The notes: generated by a model from the sequence alone, not told the origin. A stretch of 64,000 nucleotides of DNA from Methylibium sp035762065 (GCF_035762065.1 NZ_DASTPW010000038.1:1-64000); one strand, 5' to 3'. Positions 27,014 to 36,220 are shown, counted from the first letter of the stretch. Translations and numbers: made by a program.

Positions 27014-28657
27014 CTAGTCGCGGTGCACCGGCCCGGGCGCCGTCCAGCGCTTGGTCACGCTGCCGGCGGCGTTGACGCTTTCCATGTGCACGTCGAAGCC
27101 CCACAGGCGCGCGACGTGCTTGAGCACCTCGGTCGTCGTCTCGTGCAACGGGCGATCGTTGTGCTGGGTGTGGCGCAACACGAGCGAACGGTCGCCGCGG
27201 CGGTTGACGTTCCAGACCTGGATGTTCGGCTCGCGCGAGCCGAGGTCGTACTGGTGCGACAGGCTCTCGCGCAGCCGCCGGTAGCCGCTGTCGTCGTGGA
27301 TCGCGGCGATCTCCAGTTCGCTTTCCTGTTCGTCGTCGCGCACCGCGAACAGGCGCAGGTCGCGCATCAGCTTCGGGCTCAGGTACTGGCCGACGAAGCT
27401 TTCGTCCTTGAAGTTGCGCATCGCGTGGTCGATGGTCGGCAGCCACTCTCCGCCGGCGATTTCCGGGAACCACGCACGGTCCTCGTCGGTGGGCGCTTCG
27501 CAGATGCGCTTCAAGTCCGTGTACATCGCGAAGCCCAGCGCATACGGGTTGATGCCGCTGTACGCAGGGTGGCCGACGGGCGGCTGGTAGACGACGTTGG
27601 TGTGCGACTTGAGCCACTCGACCATCATCCCGTCGCCGAGATGGCCGTCGTCGTACATCGTGTTGAGCAGCCTGTGATGCCAGAAGGTGGCCCAGCCTTC
27701 GTTCATGACCTGCGTCTGGCGCTGCGGGTAGAAGTACTGCGCGACCTTGCGCACGATGCGCACGATCTCGCGCTGCCAAGGCTCGAGCAGCGGAGCGTTC
27801 TTCTCGATGAAGTACAGCAGGTTCTCCTGCGGCTCCTCGGGGAATCGCTTGGCATCGTCCTGCTCGGCCGCCTTGCCCTTGGCCTTGGGCAGCGTGCGCC
27901 ACATGTCGTTGACCTGCTGCTGCGCATAGGCCTCGCGGTCCTCGCGGCGCGCGAGCTCCTGTGCGAGCGAGAGCTTGGTCGGCCGCCGATAGCGGTCGAC
28001 GCCGTGGTTCATCAGCGCGTGGCAGCTGTCGAGAAGGTCCTCGACCGCATCGAGCCCGTGGCGCTGCTCGCATTCGGCGACGTAGTTCTTCGCGTAGACG
28101 AGGTAGTCGATGATCGATCCCGCATCGGTCCACATGCGGAACAGGTAGTTGCCCTTGAAGAAGCTGTTGTGGCCGTAGGCCGCGTGCGCGATCACGAGTG
28201 CCTGCATCGCCATCGAGTTCTCCTCCATCAGGTAGCTGATGCAGGGGTTCGAGTTGATGACGATCTCGTAGGCCAGGCCCATGTGGCCGCGCTTGTAGTT
28301 CTTCTCGGTCGCGATGAATTCCTTGCCGTAGCTCCAGTGGCGGTAGTTCACAGGCATGCCCACGCTGGCGTAGGCGTCCATCATCTGCTCGGCGGTGATG
28401 ATCTCGAGCTGGTTCGGGTAGGTGTCGAGGCCGTAGCGCTTGGCCGTCTCGCGGATCACCGCGTGGTACTGGTCGATCAGCTCGAAGCTCCAGTCGCTGG
28501 TCGACGGCAGCCGCTCCCGCACGGCGGCTTTCGGCGCATCGGACAGCGGCACGCTGACGGCGCGCCGCTCCGGCGGCAGTGGCAGGTCGGTGGACGGGAA
28601 GAGATCGCCGGTGTGCGTCTCCACCTCGGCCGGCTTCGGTTCGTGACGGCGACTCAT
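27014..28657 (-). CDS. SpoVR family protein
   Basis: A 547-residue cytosolic protein of the SpoVR/YcgB family, which has no established biochemical activity. Landmarks are YPNQLEIITAEQMMDAYASV, NYKRGHMGLAYEIVINSNPC, HAAYGHNSFFKGNYLF and QVMNEGWATFWHHRLLNTMY. It starts at ATG 28657, overlapping the stop of yeaH, as the third gene of prkA-yeaH-spoVR. That trio is conserved in many proteobacteria and tied to stationary-phase or nitrogen-starvation stress. The first about 40 residues before SDWSFELID are poorly conserved and probably flexible. Confidence 0.93.
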   Translation of the reverse strand: MSRRHEPKPAEVETHTGDLFPSTDLPLPPERRAVSVPLSDAPKAAVRERLPSTSDWSFELIDQYHAVIRETAKRYGLDTYPNQLEIITAEQMMDAYASVGMPVNYRHWSYGKEFIATEKNYKRGHMGLAYEIVINSNPCISYLMEENSMAMQALVIAHAAYGHNSFFKGNYLFRMWTDAGSIIDYLVYAKNYVAECEQRHGLDAVEDLLDSCHALMNHGVDRYRRPTKLSLAQELARREDREAYAQQQVNDMWRTLPKAKGKAAEQDDAKRFPEEPQENLLYFIEKNAPLLEPWQREIVRIVRKVAQYFYPQRQTQVMNEGWATFWHHRLLNTMYDDGHLGDGMMVEWLKSHTNVVYQPPVGHPAYSGINPYALGFAMYTDLKRICEAPTDEDRAWFPEIAGGEWLPTIDHAMRNFKDESFVGQYLSPKLMRDLRLFAVRDDEQESELEIAAIHDDSGYRRLRESLSHQYDLGSREPNIQVWNVNRRGDRSLVLRHTQHNDRPLHETTTEVLKHVARLWGFDVHMESVNAAGSVTKRWTAPGPVHRD

Positions 28658-29934
28658 CAGGCGGTCTCCTTCTTGAACAGCTCGCGGAACACCGGGTAGA
28701 TCTGCGAAGGCTCGAGCACCTTGCGCATGGCGAAGTGCGGGTGCGTCTCGGCGATCTGCGAGTACTCCTCCCACAGGTTCTGCTCGGGCTCGGCGACCTG
28801 CACGTAGGCGAAGTAGCGGCACAGGGGCAGCAGCTGCTCGGCGACGATCTCCCGGCATCGGCCGCTGTCGTGGTGCCAGTTGTCGCCGTCGCTCGCCTGC
28901 GCGCCGTAGATGTTCCATTCGCTGGTCGGGTAGCGCTGGCGGATGATTTCCTCCATCAGCACCAGCGCGCTCGACACCACCGTGCCGCCCGTCTCGGTCG
29001 AATGGAAGAAGCCTTCCTCATCGACCTCCTGCGCCTGCGTGTGGTGGCGGATGAAGACGACGTCGATCTTCTCGTAGTGCCGGGTCAAGAAGAGGTACAG
29101 CAGGATGAAGAAGCGCTTGCTCAGATCCTTGCGCGCCTCGTCCATCGAGCCCGATACGTCCATCAGGCAGAACATCACCGCGCGCGTCGTCGGCACCGGA
29201 ATCTTGACGCGGCTGCGGTAGCGCAGGTCGATCGGGTCGAGATACGGCACGCGGGCGATGCGCGCGCGCAGCATGTCGACGCGGGCCTCGATCTCCTTGA
29301 TCTCATGCGCGCGCAGCTCGTGGCCCGGGTCGGTGCCGCGCTGCTTCAGGATGTCGAGCTGCGCCTCGAGGTGCCGCAGCTCGCGCCGCTCGTCGGCGCT
29401 GAGCGCGATGCGCCGGCCGAGCGCGCCGCGCATCGAGCGCACGACGTGCAGGTTGTTCTGCGTGCCTTCGCTGGTGAAGCCGGCACGCTGGGTCTTGAAC
29501 TCGGGAGTCTCGGCGAGCGTCGTCTTCACCAGGTTGGGCAGGGCGAGGTCGTCGAAGAAGACCTGCATGAACTCTTCCTTGCTGAGGTGGAAGACGAAGT
29601 CGTCGTCCCCCTCGCCGGAATCACTCGCCTGGCCGCCGCCGCCCTGCCCGCCGCCGCCTTCGGGCCGCTTGATGCGGTCACCCTTGACGTATTCCTTGTT
29701 GCCCGGATGCACCGTCTCGCGCATGCCGCCCTGGCCGTGGCCGAACACCGGCTCGGAGACATCGCGCTTCGGCAGCGTGATGTCTTCGCCCTTCTCGATG
29801 TCGCGGATGCCGCGGCCGCTCACCGCCTTGCGCACCGCCTCGCGGATCTGCGTCTTGTGGCGACGCAGGAAACGCTCGCGGTTGCCGATCGACTTATTTT
29901 TGCCGGCGAGGCGACGATCGATGATCTGCGGCAT
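28657..29934 (-). CDS. yeaH: YeaH/YhbH family protein (DUF444, VWA-like)
   Basis: A 425-residue protein of the DUF444 family. The N-terminal MPQIIDRRLAGKNKSIGNRE is the family signature. The central part is Gly/charged-rich (GGGGQGGGGQAS). The C-terminal half is a von Willebrand factor A-like domain with the MIDAS motif DVSGSMDEARKD and TETGGTVVSSAL. It lies between prkA and spoVR, overlapping spoVR by ATGA, and is thought to work with the PrkA kinase. ATG 29934 was chosen; the preceding in-frame codon two residues earlier is TTG. Confidence 0.93.
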   Translation of the reverse strand: MPQIIDRRLAGKNKSIGNRERFLRRHKTQIREAVRKAVSGRGIRDIEKGEDITLPKRDVSEPVFGHGQGGMRETVHPGNKEYVKGDRIKRPEGGGGQGGGGQASDSGEGDDDFVFHLSKEEFMQVFFDDLALPNLVKTTLAETPEFKTQRAGFTSEGTQNNLHVVRSMRGALGRRIALSADERRELRHLEAQLDILKQRGTDPGHELRAHEIKEIEARVDMLRARIARVPYLDPIDLRYRSRVKIPVPTTRAVMFCLMDVSGSMDEARKDLSKRFFILLYLFLTRHYEKIDVVFIRHHTQAQEVDEEGFFHSTETGGTVVSSALVLMEEIIRQRYPTSEWNIYGAQASDGDNWHHDSGRCREIVAEQLLPLCRYFAYVQVAEPEQNLWEEYSQIAETHPHFAMRKVLEPSQIYPVFRELFKKETA

Positions 29935-29949
29935 CGGCAACTCTCGCGA

Positions 29950-31872
29950 TCAACTGCTCTTGCGCACGCGCAGGTACCACTCGCACAGCAGCCGCACCTG
30001 CTTGGGCGTGTAGCCCTTCTGCACCATGCGGTTGACGAAGTCCTCGTGCTTCTTCGCCTCGTCGGCGCTCGCCTTCGCGTTGAAGCTGATGACCGGGAGC
30101 AGCTCCTCGGTGTTCGAGAACATCTTCTTCTCGATCACCGTGCGCAGCTTTTCGTAGCTGGTCCACGCCGGGTTGTTGCCGGCGTTGTTGGCGCGCGCGC
30201 GCAGCACGAAGTTGACGATCTCGTTGCGGAAGTCCTTCGGGTTCGCGATGCCGGCCGGCTTCTCGATCTTCTCGAGCTCGCCGTTCAACGCCGCACGGTC
30301 GAAGACCTCGCCGGTGTCCGTGTCGCGGTACTCCTGGTCCTGGATCCAGTAGTCGGCATAGGTGACGTAGCGATCGAAGATGTTCTGGCCGTACTCGCTG
30401 TAGCTCTCCAGGTAGGCGGTCTGGATTTCCTTGCCGATGAACTCCGCGTACCGGGTCGACAGGTGCTCCTTGATGAAGGCGAGGTATTTCTGCTCCGTCT
30501 CGGCCGGGAACTGTTCGCGCTCGATCTGCTGTTCAAGCACGTACATCAGGTGCACCGGGTTCGCCGCGACTTCGGTGGAGTCGAAGTTGAAGACCTTCGA
30601 CAGGATCTTGAACGCGAAGCGGGTGCTGATGCCGCTCATGCCTTCGTCGACGCCGGCGTAGTCGCGGTACTCCTGGTAGCTCTTGGCCTTCGGGTCGGTG
30701 TCCTTGAGGCTCTCGCCGTCGTAGACCAGCGCCTTCGAGAACAGCGACGAGTTCTCCGGCTCCTTCAGCCGCGACAGCACCGCGAACTGGGCCATCATCT
30801 TCAGCGTGCCCGGCGCGCACTTGGCCTGGCTCAAGGACGAGCCGTGGATCAGCTTGTCGTAGATCTTGATCTCGTCGCTGATGCGCAGGCAGTACGGCAC
30901 CTTGACGATGTAGATGCGGTCGAGGAAGGCTTCGTTGTTCTTGTTGTTGCGGAAGGTCTTCCACTCGCTCTCGTTGCTGTGCGCGAGGATGACGCCATCG
31001 AAGGGAATCGCGCCGAAGCCTTCGGTGCCCTTGTAGTTGCCTTCCTGCGTGGCCGTGAGCAGCGGGTGCAGCACCTTGATCGGCGCCTTGAACATCTCGA
31101 CGAACTCGAGCAGCCCCTGGTTGGCGAGGCACAGGCCGCCGCTGTAGCTGTAGGCGTCGGGATCGTCCTGCGCGTAGGTCTCGAGCTTGCGGATGTCGAC
31201 CTTGCCGACCAGCGAGCTGATGTCCTGGTTGTTCTCGTCGCCCGGCTCCGTCTTGGCGACGCCGACCTGCTTGAGGATGCTCGGCAGCCGTTTGACCACC
31301 TTGAACTTGCGGATGTCGCCGCCGTATTCGTCGAGCCGCTTCACTGCCCACGGCGACAGCACGCGATTCAGGTAGCGACGCGGGATGCCGTATTCCTTTT
31401 CGAGGATCGGGCCGTCTTCGGCGGCATCGAACAAGCCGAGCGGCGACTCGTTCACCGGCGAGCCCTTGATCGCGTAGAAGGGCACGTGCTCCATCAGCTG
31501 CTTGAGCCGCTCGGCGATCGAGCTCTTGCCGCCGCCCACGGGGCCGAGCAGGTAGAGGATCTGCTTCTTCTCTTCCAGCCCTTGGGCCGCATGGCGGAAG
31601 TAGGAGACGACCTGCTCGATCGCGTCCTCCATGCCGTAGAACTCGGCGAACGCGGGATAGCGCTTGATGATCTTGTTGGCGAACAGCCGCGACAGCCGCG
31701 GGTCGTTGCGCGTGTCCACCAGCTCCGGCTCGCCGATCGCCTTGAGCATGCGCTCGGCGGCCGTCGCGTAGGCGAGCGGCTCGCGCTTGCAGATCGCGAG
31801 GTAGTCCTCGAGGCTCAACTCTTCTTCGCGGCTGCGCTCGTAGCGCGCGGCAAAGTTGCTGATCACGTCCAT
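29950..31872 (-). CDS. prkA: PrkA/YeaG serine protein kinase (AAA+ family)
   Basis: A 640-residue protein with an AAA-type N-terminal domain (PrkA AAA) and a C-terminal kinase-like domain. Walker A LGPVGGGKSSI spans about 109-119. HSNESEWKTFRNNKNNEAFL and YAGVDEGMSGISTRFAFKIL are family signatures. ATG 31872 is preceded by an excellent Shine-Dalgarno (GGAGGAATTG), which decides the start over an upstream in-frame ATG. It heads prkA-yeaH-spoVR. A sigma-54-like promoter lies about 200 bp upstream (32085-32100). E. coli yeaG is under nitrogen-starvation control, which fits. Confidence 0.95.
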   Translation of the reverse strand: MDVISNFAARYERSREEELSLEDYLAICKREPLAYATAAERMLKAIGEPELVDTRNDPRLSRLFANKIIKRYPAFAEFYGMEDAIEQVVSYFRHAAQGLEEKKQILYLLGPVGGGKSSIAERLKQLMEHVPFYAIKGSPVNESPLGLFDAAEDGPILEKEYGIPRRYLNRVLSPWAVKRLDEYGGDIRKFKVVKRLPSILKQVGVAKTEPGDENNQDISSLVGKVDIRKLETYAQDDPDAYSYSGGLCLANQGLLEFVEMFKAPIKVLHPLLTATQEGNYKGTEGFGAIPFDGVILAHSNESEWKTFRNNKNNEAFLDRIYIVKVPYCLRISDEIKIYDKLIHGSSLSQAKCAPGTLKMMAQFAVLSRLKEPENSSLFSKALVYDGESLKDTDPKAKSYQEYRDYAGVDEGMSGISTRFAFKILSKVFNFDSTEVAANPVHLMYVLEQQIEREQFPAETEQKYLAFIKEHLSTRYAEFIGKEIQTAYLESYSEYGQNIFDRYVTYADYWIQDQEYRDTDTGEVFDRAALNGELEKIEKPAGIANPKDFRNEIVNFVLRARANNAGNNPAWTSYEKLRTVIEKKMFSNTEELLPVISFNAKASADEAKKHEDFVNRMVQKGYTPKQVRLLCEWYLRVRKSS

Positions 31873-32259
31873 CAATTCCTCCGGTTCATGAGGAGCGGCG
31901 TCGTGCGGTGTCGGTCGAGGATCGCTGAGTGAGGACCGCGCCACGCTGCTTGGTTCGAGGATCGGACTCTCGGATCGCTCGAGTCCGAACGATCATGCAT
32001 CCTTGCATCGAGCATCGGCAACAAAGCGCGCCATTTCCCTGCCTGTTGCCGTGATGCTGTTCATCCGCACTTCGAAGGCTCCCGTGCAAATTGCATGCCC
32101 CGAACGCCGTTGAAGATCGTGTTGCTGTGAGGACCACCGCTTGCGCGAGGTTCCGCGAACGCGAGTTCGATCGAGCCGACGGCGCAATGGGCATGCAGCA
32201 TCAACGCGCACGCATGCGCGCTCGATGCCTGGGGTTTGCGATGAGTCGCGTGCGCTGTG
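31873..32259. other. 387-bp region without a convincing gene, upstream of prkA
   Basis: Lies between the 3' end of parB and prkA. Small open frames here have no family resemblance and atypical composition, so I call none. It contains the sigma-54-like site (32085-32100) and a partly dyad-symmetric stretch around 32140-32160 (TTGCGCGAGGTTCCGCGAA) that could be an activator site. Downstream are a roughly 200-nt putative leader and the prkA Shine-Dalgarno. Base composition is visibly lower in GC than the flanking genes, as expected for regulatory DNA. Confidence 0.6.
32085..32100 (-). promoter_or_regulatory. Sigma-54 (RpoN)-like promoter for prkA-yeaH-spoVR
   Basis: The minus strand reads GGGCATGCAATTTGCA, matching TGGCACGnnnnTTGCA at 10 of 12 defined positions. 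The essential -24 GG and -12 GC are separated by exactly 10 bp. It points toward prkA, with the ATG about 200 bp downstream. Sigma-54 control of yeaG homologues is known in enterobacteria. No bona fide NtrC site was recognised. Confidence 0.55.
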
Positions 32260-33162
32260 TCAGCGTGGCACGGTCGCGCGCAGTTTTTCGAGCAGCCCCG
32301 AAAGCTCGTCGAGCGAGGCGAAGGCGATCGCGACCTCGCCCTGCTCGCCCTGGCGGGTGCGTCGCTTGACGCGTACTTCGACGCTCGCGGCCAGCGCATC
32401 GGACAGCTCTTCTTCGATGCGCTGCAGGTCGCGCGACTTCGCGCGCGCCGCACGCAGCAGCGGCGTCTGCCGGCCCGGTGCGGCCTGGCGACCAACGATC
32501 TTCTCGGCATCGCGCACCGTCAGTTGCCGCGCGACGATCTCGTGGGCCGTCGTGATCTGCTCGGCACGGCCGAGCGACAGCAGCGCACGCGCATGGCCCA
32601 TGTCGAGATCGCCGGCCATCAGCATCTGCTGCACCGGCTCGGCAAGGTTCAGCAAGCGAAGCAGGTTGCTCGCGGCACTGCGCGAACGGCCGACCGCCTT
32701 GGCCGCGCCCTCGTGGGTCAGCGCGAACTCGTCGACCAGACGCTTGAGCCCCTGCGCCTCCTCGAGCGGGTTCAGGTCCTCGCGCTGCATGTTCTCGATC
32801 AGCGCCATCACCGCGGCCGACTCGTCGGGCACGTCCTTCACCAGCACCGGCACCTCGTTCAAGCCGGCGAGCCTGGCCGCCCGGAAGCGGCGTTCGCCGG
32901 CGACGATCTCGTAGCGGCCTTCGCCCGGCGCGCCGACCGGCCGCACCAGGATCGGCTGCATCACGCCCTGGCTTTTGATGCTTTCGGCCAGCTCGTAGAG
33001 CGAGCCCTCGTCCATGCGGGTGCGCGGCTGGTACTTGCCGGGCTGCAGGCGGTCGAGCACGAGGCGTGTCGGGGCGTCGGCCACCGGCGCGGCGTCGAGC
33101 GCCTTCGGGCCGAGCAGCGCTTCGAGGCCGAGGCCGAGGCCTTTGGGTTTTTTGGTCGCCAT
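32260..33162 (-). CDS. parB: Chromosome partitioning protein ParB
   Basis: A CTP-dependent clamp protein of 300 aa that loads at parS and spreads to organise the origin region for ParA. Conserved boxes are YQPRTRMDEGSLYELAESIK (45-64), CTP-binding GERRFRAA (89-96), ENMQREDLNPLEEA (123-136), the helix-turn-helix around GAAKAVGRSRSAASNLLRL (152-170) and a C-terminal dimerisation region. ATG 33162 is chosen from the MATKKPKGLGLGLEALLG start shared by ParB proteins. It is separated from parA by two unrelated genes. Matching parS sites are at 37249 and 36319. Confidence 0.96.
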   Translation of the reverse strand: MATKKPKGLGLGLEALLGPKALDAAPVADAPTRLVLDRLQPGKYQPRTRMDEGSLYELAESIKSQGVMQPILVRPVGAPGEGRYEIVAGERRFRAARLAGLNEVPVLVKDVPDESAAVMALIENMQREDLNPLEEAQGLKRLVDEFALTHEGAAKAVGRSRSAASNLLRLLNLAEPVQQMLMAGDLDMGHARALLSLGRAEQITTAHEIVARQLTVRDAEKIVGRQAAPGRQTPLLRAARAKSRDLQRIEEELSDALAASVEVRVKRRTRQGEQGEVAIAFASLDELSGLLEKLRATVPR

Positions 33163-33185
33163 GAGCAGGTGAAAGTGAGACCGGA

Positions 33186-33761
33186 TCAGGCCGATCCGGC
33201 TTGGGCAGCGAGAGCGAGCAGCAGGCGGTGACCTTCCTCCCAGTCGCCCAACTGCGCTTCGCCATTGATGTGACCGCAGTTGCCAAGTGAGCACAAGCTT
33301 GCGTCCCAGTCGGCAGCCATCATCGCCGCGCGCTCGGGCGTGGCATAGGGATCGTCGCTGCTCGCGACCACGGTCGCCGCGAACGGCAGCCGCGCGCGCA
33401 CGATCGGCCGCCAGGAGCCGAGCTGCGGCGGCATGTCGGCGCGTTCGATGTCCGGCGGCGCGACCAGCAAGGCGCCACGCACGCGTGCGGTCAGGCCGCT
33501 GTGCGCCGCCCAAGCGGCGACCAGCTGGCAGCCGAGGCTGTGCGCCACCAGCCAGCAGCTTTCACGGCCCGGCTCGAGCAGCACCTCGTCGAGCCGCGCC
33601 ATCCAGTCGCCGCGGCGCGGCCAGAGCCAATCGGCCTGTTCGACGCGGTGGTAGCCGTGGCCTTGCTCCCAGCGCGTCTGCCAGTGCGTGTCGCCCGAGT
33701 TTTGCCAACCGGGCAGCAGCAGCACGGTGGCTGGCGCGGGGGCGGCGGGCCGCTCGGTCAT
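33186..33761 (-). CDS. RBBP9/YdeN family alpha/beta hydrolase
   Basis: A small serine hydrolase of 191 residues. The N-terminal LLLPGWQNSGDTHWQTRWE is the signature of the RBBP9/YdeN family. The nucleophile is Ser75 in AHSLGCQL, the acid is probably in SSDDPYATPERA, and the His is in GNCGHINGEAQLGDWEEG. The physiological substrate is unknown. It overlaps the S41 peptidase gene upstream (ATGA) and lies 23 bp before parB. From memory, a hydrolase of this family often sits between parA and parB in Burkholderiales. Confidence 0.88.
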   Translation of the reverse strand: MTERPAAPAPATVLLLPGWQNSGDTHWQTRWEQGHGYHRVEQADWLWPRRGDWMARLDEVLLEPGRESCWLVAHSLGCQLVAAWAAHSGLTARVRGALLVAPPDIERADMPPQLGSWRPIVRARLPFAATVVASSDDPYATPERAAMMAADWDASLCSLGNCGHINGEAQLGDWEEGHRLLLALAAQAGSA

Positions 33762-35329
33762 CGCGCGGGGCCGGGACGCACCGACGGCAGGTCGATGCGG
33801 CTTTCGCGCGTGACGTGGCGCGCCAGCAGCGGCTCGGGGCGGCCGGCCTTGGCGATCGGGTTCGCCGGCTTGCCGGAGCCGACCGGGCAGGCGCCGGTGT
33901 CGATCAGCGCCAGCGCGGTGGCGAGCTGGCCTTCGGCCGGATCACCGAGCGGGTGATCGAGGTCGTCGGCCACGGTGCAGCTCGGCGCGAAGCCGCCGGC
34001 GTAGTCGCCCTGCCCCTTCTGGTTGACGCCCTGGAACTCGATCGGGAAATAGGAGACGCCGCAGTTGTCCCGCGCGGTGAAGCCGTAAGGCTTGCCGCAA
34101 GTGGCGCTGCCGACGAGGCGCACATCGATGTCGATGCCGCGCAGCCCGTTGACGATCGACTCGCTGGCCGAGCAGGTCGAGCCGCTCGCAAGCACCGTCA
34201 CCCGCGAGAAGCCGAGGCTCGGCAGCGGGTTCTGCGTCGTGCAGGCAAGGTTGGCGTTCAGGTTGCAGGAGACGTTGAAGAAGCCGAGCGACGAACCCGG
34301 CGCGTTCGATTCGGCGCTGCGCTTGTCGTTGTATTGCAGGCGCTCGAAGAGCTTGCCGGCGGTCGGCGTCGCGCCGGCGATCATGTAGGCGAGCTGGCTC
34401 GCGAGGTACAGGTAGCCGCCGCCGTTGTAGCGGAGGTCGAGCACGAGTTCGGTGGCGCCCGCCGCGCGGAAGCCGTCGATCGCGGCGGCGAGCGGGGCCT
34501 CGGCAGTCGCGATGTGGTCGTTGAAGACCAGGTAGCCGACGGTGCGGCCACCGACATTGAAGGTGCGGCTCAGCGGCACCGGGGTCTTGGTGATTGCCGC
34601 TGAGGTCAAGCTGGCCGGCGGCAGCGTGCTTGCGCTGCGTCGAAAGACGAAGCTGTGCGCTTCCCCTAACACGGACGGAAACAGAGGCCGCAGCAACGTC
34701 TCGTACGGCGCGCCTTCGGCCGGCACGCCATCGACCGAAACCAGACGGTCTCCTCGCCTCAACCCCAGCGACGCCGCGGGTGAACCCGGCTCCACGTAGG
34801 CGATCGCCAAGCCCGACCACGTGGGATTCGCCGTCACATGGCTCCACTCGATACCGTAGCCGGCCGACACGCCGTTCTGCGCCAGTTGGTTCCAGAGCGC
34901 CGTCGGATAGGTGAAGCTGAACGGGTCCTTGCGCCGAGTCGTGCCGGCCACGAGCGCTGGCGTCTTCAAGGCTTCGAAGTAGTTGTCGATCGAGCGGTAG
35001 TAGCCCGCGCCGGTGTCGACGCTGTAGGCCGCCGCGCTCGCATCGACCGCGGGCACTTCGGCATACCAGAGGTAGGCCTGGTCGAAATAGGAGCGCAGCC
35101 AGCGCTTCTCGTCGGCAAGGCTGCCGGCGGTGGTCGGCCCTTCGGCGTCGCCACGGAACGGGTTGTTCGGCGAGCACTTCTGCGCGACGACCGGATCGCC
35201 CGCCGGCGCGGCCGGCGCATCGCCACCGCCGCCACCACCGCCGCCACCGCAAGCCGCGACCAGCACGGCCGCTGCCGACAGCGCCAGCCCGATGCGGCCG
35301 CGCCTGCGACCCTCGCTCAGTCCCGTCAT
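33758..35329 (-). CDS. S41 family (C-terminal processing type) peptidase lipoprotein
   Basis: A 523-residue exported protease. A signal peptide ends in lipobox LVAAC with a poly-Gly tail. An N-terminal cap domain is followed by a PDZ-like domain (GLAIAYVEPGSPAASLGLRR...GDRLVSVDG) and the S41 domain. The catalytic serine is Ser387 in GSTCSASESIVNG and the general base is probably Lys413 in TCGKPYGF. It overlaps the parA stop by 4 bp and the hydrolase start, so it is embedded in the parA-parB operon. The poly-Gly lipoprotein start resembles that of the 10009 gene. Its substrate is unknown. Confidence 0.9.
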   Translation of the reverse strand: MTGLSEGRRRGRIGLALSAAAVLVAACGGGGGGGGGDAPAAPAGDPVVAQKCSPNNPFRGDAEGPTTAGSLADEKRWLRSYFDQAYLWYAEVPAVDASAAAYSVDTGAGYYRSIDNYFEALKTPALVAGTTRRKDPFSFTYPTALWNQLAQNGVSAGYGIEWSHVTANPTWSGLAIAYVEPGSPAASLGLRRGDRLVSVDGVPAEGAPYETLLRPLFPSVLGEAHSFVFRRSASTLPPASLTSAAITKTPVPLSRTFNVGGRTVGYLVFNDHIATAEAPLAAAIDGFRAAGATELVLDLRYNGGGYLYLASQLAYMIAGATPTAGKLFERLQYNDKRSAESNAPGSSLGFFNVSCNLNANLACTTQNPLPSLGFSRVTVLASGSTCSASESIVNGLRGIDIDVRLVGSATCGKPYGFTARDNCGVSYFPIEFQGVNQKGQGDYAGGFAPSCTVADDLDHPLGDPAEGQLATALALIDTGACPVGSGKPANPIAKAGRPEPLLARHVTRESRIDLPSVRPGPAR

Positions 35330-36108
35330 GCCGCTTTCCTCAGGGTTGCCACGCGCGCGACCATCTCGCGCGCAAATTCGACGAAGGCTTGCGCGCCGCG
35401 CGACGCCGGGTCGAACACGACGCCCGGCAAGCCGTAGCTCGGCGCCTCGGCCAGCCGCACGTTGCGCGGGATCACGCTGTCGAACACCTTGTCGCCGAAG
35501 TGCGCCTTCAACTGTTCGCTCACCTGCTGCTGCAGCGTGATGCGCGGGTCGAACATCACCCGCAGCAGGCCGATGATCTGGAGCTCGGGATTCAGGTTGG
35601 CGTGAACCTGCTTGATCGTGTTGACCAGGTCCGACAGCCCTTCGAGCGCGAAGTACTCGCACTGCATCGGCACGACGACGCCATGCGCCGAACACAGGCC
35701 GTTGAGCGTCAACAGGCTCAGGCTCGGCGGACAGTCGATCAGCACGAAGTCGTGGTCGGCCGACACCTCGGCGAGCGCTTTCTTCAGTCGGAGGTTGCGG
35801 CGCTCCAGACCGACCAGTTCGACTTCCGCGCCGGCCAGCTCGCGGTTCGCGCCCAGCACGTCATAGCCGGCCTTGTCGCTGCGCTGGCGGGCCTCGGCGA
35901 TCGAGGCGGACTCGAGCAGCACCTCGTAGACGGACATCGGCAGCTGGCGCTTGTCGATGCCCGAGCCCATCGTCGCGTTGCCCTGCGGGTCCAGATCCAC
36001 AACCAGCACCCGTTGTCCGACACGCGCCAAGCCGGCGGCCAAATTGACCGTCGTCGTCGTCTTGCCGACGCCGCCTTTCTGGTTCGCGATGCAGAAGATG
36101 TGGGCCAT
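35326..36108 (-). CDS. parA: Chromosome partitioning ATPase ParA (Soj)
   Basis: A deviant-Walker ATPase of 260 aa that forms the nucleoid gradient moving ParB-parS complexes. The motif NQKGGVGKTTTTVNLAAGL carries the signature Lys11 and the Walker Lys16. VVDLDPQGNATMGSG, VLIDCPPSLSLLTLN and the C-terminal IPRNVRLAEAPSYGLP are all canonical. The start ATG 36108 is the only one consistent with the MAHIFCIANQKGG N-terminus. It follows rsmG and mnmG in the usual order. Its 3' end overlaps the S41 peptidase gene. Confidence 0.96.
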   Translation of the reverse strand: MAHIFCIANQKGGVGKTTTTVNLAAGLARVGQRVLVVDLDPQGNATMGSGIDKRQLPMSVYEVLLESASIAEARQRSDKAGYDVLGANRELAGAEVELVGLERRNLRLKKALAEVSADHDFVLIDCPPSLSLLTLNGLCSAHGVVVPMQCEYFALEGLSDLVNTIKQVHANLNPELQIIGLLRVMFDPRITLQQQVSEQLKAHFGDKVFDSVIPRNVRLAEAPSYGLPGVVFDPASRGAQAFVEFAREMVARVATLRKAA

Positions 36109-36220
36109 GGCGCGTCGCCGGCGCGAACAGCCGGTTGGGATCAGCGGGGTGGGAGCGCGAGAGTGTCGCAGCCCGCCGCAGCAGCCGGACTGCGCATGGC
36201 CTGCCGCGCGCGGCGGGATG

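Noticed and set aside
28579..31932. 1117-codon plus-strand frame opposite spoVR-yeaH-prkA
   Set aside because: Antisense shadow; all three minus-strand genes carry conserved family motifs with good overlaps and ribosome sites.
31886..32194. 102-codon minus-strand frame in the prkA upstream gap
   Set aside because: Ser/Arg-rich composition, no ribosome-binding site, overlaps the sigma-54-like promoter, no family resemblance.
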